NCBI GenBank assembly: GCA_002413455.1 | Contig: DHXA01000219.1 | Span: forward strand, 1,046 to 15,934 | DNA: 14,889 nt | Origin: Rhodanobacter sp. UBA5168 | GTDB taxonomy: Bacteria > Pseudomonadota > Gammaproteobacteria > Xanthomonadales > Rhodanobacteraceae | Direction of reading: 5' to 3' | In this document: positions 7,186 to 13,474 of the stretch, in pieces | How positions within the stretch are numbered: position 1 is the first letter of the stretch | Layout of the letters: each line of letters opens with the position of its first letter | The notes under the pieces: generated by a model | What the model saw: only the letters and a program-made list of their open reading frames with translations | Told to the model about the DNA's origin: nothing | Databases searched by the model: none | Made by a program: the position numbers and the translations under genes

Positions 7186-9741
7186 ATGGGCAACAACAAG
7201 CAAATAACCCGATTGATGCTGTCGGCGGCCATAACGGGCATTCTCATGTCCGCCACGGCCATGGCCCAGGACAGCACGCAGACACAGGACACCTCGACGA
7301 CGACCGCGCCGACGGGCGCCCGCAAAACTCCGCAGCAAAAAGCGGCCGAGGCCAAGACCACCACAACCCTGCAGCAGGTGGTGGTGACCGGTTCGGCCAC
7401 CGGCGTGAAAAAGATCGACGCCAGCTACACGCTCACTACTGCGACGGCCGAACAGATCAAGATGGCCAACCCGAAAAGTACCGCCGACCTGCTGAAGATC
7501 GCCCCCGGCCTGTGGCCCGAATCGACCGGCGGCCAGACCGGCGCCAACATCGAGATCGCCGGCTTCCCGGGCGGCGGCGACGCGCCGTTCAACACGGTGC
7601 AGATGATGGGCTCGCCGCTATACGGCATGCCGACCCTGTCGTTCTTCGAGCAGACCTCGATGTTCCGCCTCGACGACACGGTCGACCGCGTCGAGATCAT
7701 CCAGGGCGGCCCGTCGGTGGTGTTCGCGGACGGCCAGATCGGTGCCAGCGAGAACTTCATCCTCAAGCAGGGCACCGAGGTTCCCTCGGGAAGCATCGGC
7801 GTCACCTACGGCAACGAGAACCTGCGCCGCGTCGATGCGTTTTACGGGTTCCCGATCGCCAAGGACTGGTACGGCAGCGTCGGCGGTTTCTACCGCGACT
7901 CCGACGGCGTGCGCGACCCGCAGTTCCCGGCGGACAAGGGTGGCCAGTTCACCGCCACGCTGACGCACGACTTCGACACCGGCTCGATGACGCTGTATGC
8001 GCGCGCGTTGAACGACAAGAACCAGTTCATCACGCCGATTCCGTTGATCCAGACCGGCAGTGATAACTTCAGCGCCTATCCCGGCTTCGATCCGCTGACG
8101 TCCACGTACAACAGCAAGTACATCCAGCACGTCCATCTCGCCGGTTACCCGGGCGGCGGCACCAACGCGGATCTGGCCAACGGTCGCGGCGCCAAGGTGA
8201 ATTTCTTCGGTGGCAACTTCGACTTCAACCTGCCCGGCGGCTGGACGCTCAGCGACAAGTTTTTGCTCGATGGCGGCGACATGGATACCAACGCGCTGTT
8301 TTCGGGAACCAACCCGGCGTCGCTTAACGACGAGCTCTACAACACGCCTTCCAGCCAGGGCGGTTTTGAGCTGCCGGCCGGTTCGGCGACGGCAACCTAC
8401 GCCGGCCCAGGTGGCGGCGGCGCGGTCGACCCGAACCAGAGCGTGATCCACCAGGGCTGGTGGTACATCCACAAGCACCTGAAGAACATCAACAACGACT
8501 TCCGCCTGAGCAAGGAGATCTTCGAGGGCAACACGCTGACGGCGGGTGTGTACCTGGCGCACTACACAATGGACGACAAGTGGGCGCTCGGCAACCAGAT
8601 GCTGATGACCAACACGCCCAATGCGCGTCCCATCATGGTCAGTTACAACGACGCCGGCACCACCAAGCAGCTGACCGACAATCAGGGTTTCCTCGACAAC
8701 GGCGGCTTCAACATCGCGCAGCACGGCAAGGCCACCAACAAGGCGTTCTATCTGTCCGATTCGTGGCGCGTGGGCCCCTGGTTGTTCGATGCCTCGGCGC
8801 GTCTCGAGAACCAGGACGCGACCAACAACGTGTGCAATCTCACCAACGTCGATCTGGACGGCGATCCCAACACGCTCTACAACAACTCCGTACCGGTGTG
8901 TAACGGCACGTTCGCCCATACCAGCTACAACAAGACCCACACCTCGTGGACCGTCGGCGCCAACTACGAGCTGGCCAGCAACATGAGCGTGTACGTGCGT
9001 GCCAACAAGGGCGTGCATTTTGCCGACTTCGACAACGGCATCCGCGGCGCCACCACCGGCAACACCGCACCGCTGCAGAAGATCCAGAATCTCGAGGGCG
9101 GTTTCAAATACCAGTCGGACCTGTTCTACGCGGACATCAGCATCTATCACAAGCAGTTCAACGGCCTGTCGTTCCAGCCCACGGACGGGGCCGGCACGCC
9201 GATTGGCCCGCCGGCGCTGTACGGTTCCGACTCCAAGGGCATCAACCTGGCCGGTGCGATCACCCCGATCGAAAACCTGAAGCTGATGCTGATAGCCAAC
9301 TACCTCGACGGCCACTACTCGCACAACAATTCCTGCTTCATCTTCACCAACCTGGTCACCGGCGTCAGCGGCTGCCAGTTCATCAATGGCGAGCAGTTGC
9401 AGCGCCAGCCGAAGGTCCATTATGCGTTCACGCCGAGCTACCGGATTCCCTTCTCGTGGGGTGACGTGACCGCCTTCGTGACCTTCACCCATGTGGGCCC
9501 GCATACGCAGGATCAGTCGGGCCTGCAGCAGCTTGGCAGCTACAAGACGTGGGACTTCGGTGTGATCGCCAACGTCCAGCAGAACTGGCAGCTGCGTCTG
9601 CAGGGCACCAACATCACCAACGAGCTGGGCCTGACCGAGAGCAATTCGCGTATCTTCGGCACGGCCGCTGCCGGCGGCGTGATCCTCGCCCGGCCACTGG
9701 AAGGTCGCGAGGTCAACTTCGAGGTGAAATACCTGTTCTGA
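7186..9741 (+). CDS. TonB-dependent outer-membrane receptor for a saccharide
   Basis: This is an energised outer-membrane importer of 851 residues. It has a signal peptide (residues 1-27, cleavage after AMA before QD), a Thr/Gln/Ala-rich linker, and a TonB box LQQVVVTG at 62-69. The plug domain includes STADLLKIAPGLWP and VDRVEIIQGGPSVVF. A long beta-barrel follows, ending in the terminal Phe (FEVKYLF) expected of Bam-assembled proteins. Two likely extracellular loops carry close cysteine pairs (Cys550/Cys572 and Cys717/Cys730). The first pair encloses DLDGDPN (556-562), which looks like a calcium-binding loop. ATG 7186 has GGGGAGG at 7172-7178, seven bases upstream; an ATG at 7181 is out of frame. 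It starts 51 bases after the fusion gene, with no terminator or promoter seen between, so it is probably cotranscribed. Substrate is inferred from neighbours to be an alpha-gluco-oligosaccharide. Confidence 0.95.
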   Translation: MGNNKQITRLMLSAAITGILMSATAMAQDSTQTQDTSTTTAPTGARKTPQQKAAEAKTTTTLQQVVVTGSATGVKKIDASYTLTTATAEQIKMANPKSTADLLKIAPGLWPESTGGQTGANIEIAGFPGGGDAPFNTVQMMGSPLYGMPTLSFFEQTSMFRLDDTVDRVEIIQGGPSVVFADGQIGASENFILKQGTEVPSGSIGVTYGNENLRRVDAFYGFPIAKDWYGSVGGFYRDSDGVRDPQFPADKGGQFTATLTHDFDTGSMTLYARALNDKNQFITPIPLIQTGSDNFSAYPGFDPLTSTYNSKYIQHVHLAGYPGGGTNADLANGRGAKVNFFGGNFDFNLPGGWTLSDKFLLDGGDMDTNALFSGTNPASLNDELYNTPSSQGGFELPAGSATATYAGPGGGGAVDPNQSVIHQGWWYIHKHLKNINNDFRLSKEIFEGNTLTAGVYLAHYTMDDKWALGNQMLMTNTPNARPIMVSYNDAGTTKQLTDNQGFLDNGGFNIAQHGKATNKAFYLSDSWRVGPWLFDASARLENQDATNNVCNLTNVDLDGDPNTLYNNSVPVCNGTFAHTSYNKTHTSWTVGANYELASNMSVYVRANKGVHFADFDNGIRGATTGNTAPLQKIQNLEGGFKYQSDLFYADISIYHKQFNGLSFQPTDGAGTPIGPPALYGSDSKGINLAGAITPIENLKLMLIANYLDGHYSHNNSCFIFTNLVTGVSGCQFINGEQLQRQPKVHYAFTPSYRIPFSWGDVTAFVTFTHVGPHTQDQSGLQQLGSYKTWDFGVIANVQQNWQLRLQGTNITNELGLTESNSRIFGTAAAGGVILARPLEGREVNFEVKYLF

Positions 9742-9761
9742 GTCTGAAGTTCTTGCAGGAT

Positions 9762-9802
9762 GCGTGGTCCGGATCGAACCCTCGGGGCGATCCGGACCAC
9801 GC
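9762..9802. terminator. Perfect 15-bp intergenic hairpin after the TonB receptor gene
   Basis: GCGTGGTCCGGATCG (9762-9776) is followed after 11 bases by its exact reverse complement CGATCCGGACCACGC (9788-9802). It begins 20 bases after the receptor stop and ends 35 bases before the transporter start. There is no T-run after either arm, so it is not a classical intrinsic terminator. It could stabilise the 3' end of the receptor mRNA, attenuate read-through, or be a processing site that sets receptor above transporter expression. Confidence 0.7.
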
Positions 9803-9828
9803 CATGTCCGAAACATCGTGACTTCGTC

Positions 9829-9832
9829 GAGG
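9829..9832 (+). promoter_or_regulatory. Ribosome-binding site deciding the GTG start of the MFS transporter
   Basis: GAGG at 9829-9832 lies five bases before GTG 9838-9840. The in-frame ATG at 9760 would start inside the hairpin region and add 26 hydrophilic residues ahead of the first membrane helix. The ATG at 9853 would clip the start of the protein and has no such site. Confidence 0.55.
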
Positions 9833-9837
9833 TGGCC

Positions 9838-11103
9838 GTGAACCGAATCCGCATGATCGTCGCGCTGGCGCTGATCTACATGATTTTCGCAATCCTGCTC
9901 AACAGCGTCGGCACGGTGATCCTGCAGTCGATCGCCACCTTCGGCATCGACAAACCCGAGGCCAGCGCGCTGGAGCGCTACAAGGATCTCACCATCGCGG
10001 TCACCTCGTTCCTGGTCGCCTCGTTCCTGCCGATGTTCGGCTATCGGCGTTCGATGATGCTGGCCCTGGCCATCGTCGGCGGCGCCTGTTTGCTGATGCC
10101 GCTCTACCCCAGTTTTCTGACCACGCGGCTGCTGTTCGCCTGTGTGGGCATCGCCTTCGCGATGACCAAGGTCTGCGTGTACTCCTCGATCGGCCTGCTC
10201 ACCGCAGACCGCGTCGCGCACTCGCGGCTGACCAATACCATCGAGGGCCTGTTCATGGTCGGCGTGCTCGCCGGCAATTGGATCTTCAGCGCCTTCGTCG
10301 ATTCGGCCAACCCGGGCAATCCGGCCTGGTTCAACGTGTACTGGCTGCTGTCCGCCGCTTGCGCGTTGGTGATTGTGTTGCTGGCCGGCAGCCGGCTCGA
10401 CGAGAGCGCGGCGCATGCACACGGGCACAACAATTCATTCTCCGACTCGCTGCTGGAGATGCTGCGGCTGTTCGTACGGCCGCTGGTGTATGTGTTCCTG
10501 GCCTCGGCGTTCCTGTATGTGCTGATCGAACAGAGTTTCGGCACCTGGCTGCCCACGTTCAACAACGAGATCCTGAAGCTGCCGAACGCGATGAGCATCC
10601 AGTTCGCCAGCATCCTCGCCGGCATGACCGCACTGGGTCGCATCGGCGCAGGTGTCGTGCTCAAGCGCGTGCGCTGGCACACGCTGCTCAACGTATGCGT
10701 GGTGGGGATGGGCGTGCTGGTGGTATTGGTATTGCCCCTGGCCAGTGGCGTGGTGGCACGGCCGCACGTGGGCTGGTTCAACGCACCGGCCGCCGCCTAC
10801 CTGATCCCGCTGCTCGGTCTGCTGATGGCACCGATCTACCCGGTGATCAATTCGGTCGCGCTGAGCTCGCTGCCCAAACCGATGCACGCGGCCATGACCG
10901 GGCTGATCGTGGTGTTCTCCGCGCTGGGCGGCACCATGGGCTCGTACATCACGGCGCGGGTGTTCGCCAGCTTCGACGGCATCCACGCGTTCTACTTCTC
11001 GCTGCTGCCGATGACGCTGATCCTGATCACGCTGTTCTTCTTCAAGCGCGAGACCGATCGCGCTGCCGTCCTGGCTGTCTCGCCGGCGGAAGCGCTGCCA
11101 TGA
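9838..11103 (+). CDS. MFS sugar transporter
   Basis: This is an inner-membrane major-facilitator permease of 421 residues from GTG 9838, usual for 12-helix MFS proteins. Helix 1 starts at once (MIVALALIYMIFAILLNSVGTVIL). The helix 2-3 loop GYRRSMM follows, and helices 4-6 include GLFMVGVLAGNWIFS. A central hydrophilic loop has a His-rich stretch SAAHAHGHNNSFSD. The second six-helix half includes YVFLASAFLYVLIEQSFGTW and GLLMAPIYPVINSVAL. The overall look, especially IEQSFGTWLPTF, recalls the fucose/glucose-galactose (FHS) branch, but I cannot prove that. It probably carries the disaccharide or glucose freed in the periplasm to the cytoplasmic phosphorylase. It lies 96 bases after the receptor gene, behind the strong hairpin. 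Its TGA stop overlaps the ATG of a 36-codon ORF (ATGA at 11100-11103). Confidence 0.9.
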   Translation: MNRIRMIVALALIYMIFAILLNSVGTVILQSIATFGIDKPEASALERYKDLTIAVTSFLVASFLPMFGYRRSMMLALAIVGGACLLMPLYPSFLTTRLLFACVGIAFAMTKVCVYSSIGLLTADRVAHSRLTNTIEGLFMVGVLAGNWIFSAFVDSANPGNPAWFNVYWLLSAACALVIVLLAGSRLDESAAHAHGHNNSFSDSLLEMLRLFVRPLVYVFLASAFLYVLIEQSFGTWLPTFNNEILKLPNAMSIQFASILAGMTALGRIGAGVVLKRVRWHTLLNVCVVGMGVLVVLVLPLASGVVARPHVGWFNAPAAAYLIPLLGLLMAPIYPVINSVALSSLPKPMHAAMTGLIVVFSALGGTMGSYITARVFASFDGIHAFYFSLLPMTLILITLFFFKRETDRAAVLAVSPAEALP

Positions 11104-11210
11104 GCCTCAGTCGCCATGAATTCCTGGCCGACAGGTTCGCCGCAGGCGTTACTCGAACTGCATGCCGACTGCCGCCCTGCGCCCCGACCCGAGGAGCCAT
11201 GTCGAGATGA
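11100..11210 (+). CDS. Small 36-codon ORF linked by ATGA overlaps at both ends
   Basis: ATG 11100 overlaps the transporter stop as ATGA. The frame ends in TGA at 11208-11210, which overlaps the hydrolase ATG at 11207 as a second ATGA. The predicted peptide begins MSLSRHEFLADRFAAG and ends TRGAMSR; it is basic, has two cysteines and no membrane segment, and I do not recognise it. CGGAAG at 11087-11092 lies seven bases before the ATG and could serve as a weak ribosome-binding site. It may be a translated coupling ORF that hands ribosomes from transporter to hydrolase, a real small protein, or a chance frame. The two exact overlaps are the only evidence for it. Confidence 0.35.
   Translation: MSLSRHEFLADRFAAGVTRTACRLPPCAPTRGAMSR
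11191..11196 (+). promoter_or_regulatory. Ribosome-binding site deciding the start of hydrolase 1
   Basis: GAGGAG at 11191-11196 lies ten bases before ATG 11207. It favours that ATG over an in-frame ATG at 11162, which would place 15 hydrophilic residues before an otherwise normal signal peptide. Confidence 0.65.
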
Positions 11211-13456
11211 TTTCGCTACGCCACCACCTGCTTCCCGGCATCGCGCTCGGCCTGTTGCTGGCCAGTGCAAGCGCCCGCGCTGTCACCGCCCCCAGCTTCC
11301 TGCTCACCGGCACGGCGGAAAATTTCGGCACGTATTTCCCCAGCTACCTGGCCAACGGCTATTTCTCCACGATGACCTCGGTACGCGGCACCGAAGGCAA
11401 CCGTGCATACATGGTCGCGTTCATGGATTACAAGCCCGGCGACATCGCGCGTCCCGCCGCGATCCCCGGCTGGAGCGAGATCGACTACAACCCCGGCGGC
11501 GGCTGGCTCAATTCGACCCGGATCGACAAGAAGATCTTCGCCGATTACGCGCAGACGCTCGACATGCACGACGGTACGCTCAGCACCCGCTACCGCTTCG
11601 ATTACGCCAACAAGTCGACCGACATCAAGGTCACCACGTTTGTCAGCCAGGCGTCGAATCACCTGGCGGCGACGCAGCTTTCCATCACGCCGCGGTTCGA
11701 CGGCTCCGTGCAGCTGACCTTTCCGATCCGGCTGTGGTCCGAACACCAGCCACGCTTTCCGATCGCCAGCATGAGCGGCGACGAGATGATCGCCGCGGTG
11801 ATCGCCAGCGGCCAGACGCTGGACAACAAGCCGGTGCCGACACCCGACCGCGCCGCCGTGTGGTATCCCGGCTACACCCGCGTACGCGCCAGCGACGGCG
11901 ATACCAAGGAGCTGACGCTGTGGCTGGACGGCCGCGCCGAACACGGCCTGACGATGGCCGAGGCTGCTGCGATCGGGCTGCCTCCGGGCCTCACGATCGA
12001 AAGCGTGAAGCTGGAAAAAGGCCCGCACAAGCTGTCGCTCAACCTCACCGCCAAGGTGCAGAAGGGCAAGACCTATACCTTCACCAAATACATCGCCGCC
12101 TCCCGGCAGAACTGGGGCGGCAACGCCCGCGACAACGTGGCGCTGGCCAGTGCCGCGCGCAACAAGGGCTTCGCCGCGTTGCTCGCGGAACACCAGGCCG
12201 CCTGGCACGAACTGTGGAAGTCCGACATCGTGGTCAACGGTGATCCGGACGTGCAGCGCGCCGTGCATTCGGACCTGTACTACCTGCTGTCCAACTCCAC
12301 CGTGGACACGGCGTGGCCGATGGGCGCCTGTGCGCTCACCCCGGGCTACGCGGGCCACGCGTTCTGGGACAGCGATTCGTGGGTGTTCCCCGCCTTGCTC
12401 CTGCTGCACCCGGAGCGCGCCAAACCGATCGTGATGTTCCGCTCGCGCACGATGCAAGCTGCGCGCGAGCGGGCGAAACAGTACGGCGTGAAAGGCACGA
12501 TGTATCCGTGGGAGGCCGATCCGGAGAGCGGCGTCGACCACACGCCGCACTTCGCCTATGGCGTGTTCCGCGAGATCCACGTCAACGCCGACATCGCGAT
12601 CGCCCAGTGGCAGTACTACCTCGCCAGCGGCGACGATGCCTGGCTGAAGCAGCACGGCTGGCCGGTGATCCACGAGATCGCGCAGTTCTGGGTCAGCCGG
12701 GTCACATACAACAAGGCGCAGGATCGCTACGAAATCGAGCACGTCACCTCGCCCGACGAGGCCTACGACGACGTGCCGAACGACTCGTTCACCAATGCCG
12801 CGGCGCGCAAGTCGCTGCAGATCGCCATCAAGGCGGCGAAACTCGTCGGCGCCACGCCCGATCCGCAATGGGCCACGATCGTCGCGAAGATGTACATCCC
12901 GTTCGACGAGAAGAACCAGCGCCATCTCGACTTCGACGCCTCGGTGCCGCACGACAAGATCACCTGGATGGGTTCGTCGCTGGCCTGGCTGATGTATCCG
13001 AACCTCGACCTGCCAATGTCGCCGCAGGTGCGCCGCAACGACTTCGCGTTCCAGTTGCACGAGCTCAAGGTGCACGGCGACGACCCGAACGAGATGATGA
13101 TGGTGATGCTCGCCGTCGGTGCGGCCGAGCTCGGCGACAGCAAGACCGCTGGCGAGTGGATCCGGCGCAACCTGGTCGGCTTTCTGAAACCGCCATTCAA
13201 CGTGCGCACGGAAACCGTGGCCAATAACGCGGGCTACCTCCTCGCCACCTCGGCCGGCTTCGTGCAGAGCTTCGTCTACGGACTCAGCGGCCTGCGCATC
13301 GAGGACGACGGCCTGACCGAAGCGTACGCGCCGGTGCTGCCACCGGGGTGGAAATCGCTGACGCTCAGGCGCATCACGTTCCGCGGCAAGCTCTACGACA
13401 TCCGCATCGATCGCGACGCCGGCGGCAAGGCAAGGCTGACCCGAAAGGCGCTGTAA
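11207..13456 (+). CDS. Exported GH65 alpha-glucosidase (PGGHG/kojibiose-hydrolase type), copy 1
   Basis: This inverting glycoside hydrolase has 749 residues and a signal peptide (residues 1-25, cleavage after ARA), so it is periplasmic or secreted. The N-terminal beta-sandwich includes YFPSYLANGYFSTMTSVRGTEG. The barrel includes GHAFWDSDSWVFPALLLLHP (Asp388, Asp390), MYPWEAD, REIHVNADIAIAQW and VTSPDEAYDDV with general acid Glu518. NVRTET carries Glu669, which aligns by eye with the Glu of FKVWTEN that serves as base in human PGGHG (ATHL1). The phosphorylase signature HxSxLS is missing; DDPNEMMMVM stands at that place. This points to hydrolysis rather than phosphorolysis. Bacterial members of this branch include kojibiose hydrolases from Bacteroidetes, so an alpha-1,2-glucoside is a reasonable but unproven substrate; acid-trehalase-like activity is an alternative. 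It overlaps the 36-codon ORF by ATGA and is followed 18 bases later by a paralogue. Confidence 0.9.
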   Translation: MISLRHHLLPGIALGLLLASASARAVTAPSFLLTGTAENFGTYFPSYLANGYFSTMTSVRGTEGNRAYMVAFMDYKPGDIARPAAIPGWSEIDYNPGGGWLNSTRIDKKIFADYAQTLDMHDGTLSTRYRFDYANKSTDIKVTTFVSQASNHLAATQLSITPRFDGSVQLTFPIRLWSEHQPRFPIASMSGDEMIAAVIASGQTLDNKPVPTPDRAAVWYPGYTRVRASDGDTKELTLWLDGRAEHGLTMAEAAAIGLPPGLTIESVKLEKGPHKLSLNLTAKVQKGKTYTFTKYIAASRQNWGGNARDNVALASAARNKGFAALLAEHQAAWHELWKSDIVVNGDPDVQRAVHSDLYYLLSNSTVDTAWPMGACALTPGYAGHAFWDSDSWVFPALLLLHPERAKPIVMFRSRTMQAARERAKQYGVKGTMYPWEADPESGVDHTPHFAYGVFREIHVNADIAIAQWQYYLASGDDAWLKQHGWPVIHEIAQFWVSRVTYNKAQDRYEIEHVTSPDEAYDDVPNDSFTNAAARKSLQIAIKAAKLVGATPDPQWATIVAKMYIPFDEKNQRHLDFDASVPHDKITWMGSSLAWLMYPNLDLPMSPQVRRNDFAFQLHELKVHGDDPNEMMMVMLAVGAAELGDSKTAGEWIRRNLVGFLKPPFNVRTETVANNAGYLLATSAGFVQSFVYGLSGLRIEDDGLTEAYAPVLPPGWKSLTLRRITFRGKLYDIRIDRDAGGKARLTRKAL

Positions 13457-13474
13457 CAGCGGAGGCATGGCACC

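Noticed and set aside
9760..9837. ATG at 9760 as the MFS start.
   Set aside because: It would translate the perfect hairpin and add 26 hydrophilic residues before helix 1. GTG 9838 has GAGG at good spacing.
7618..10428. Minus-strand open frame of 936 codons spanning the TonB and MFS genes.
   Set aside because: It crosses two unrelated sense genes and the hairpin, with a low-complexity Val/Arg/Gln-rich product; a shadow.
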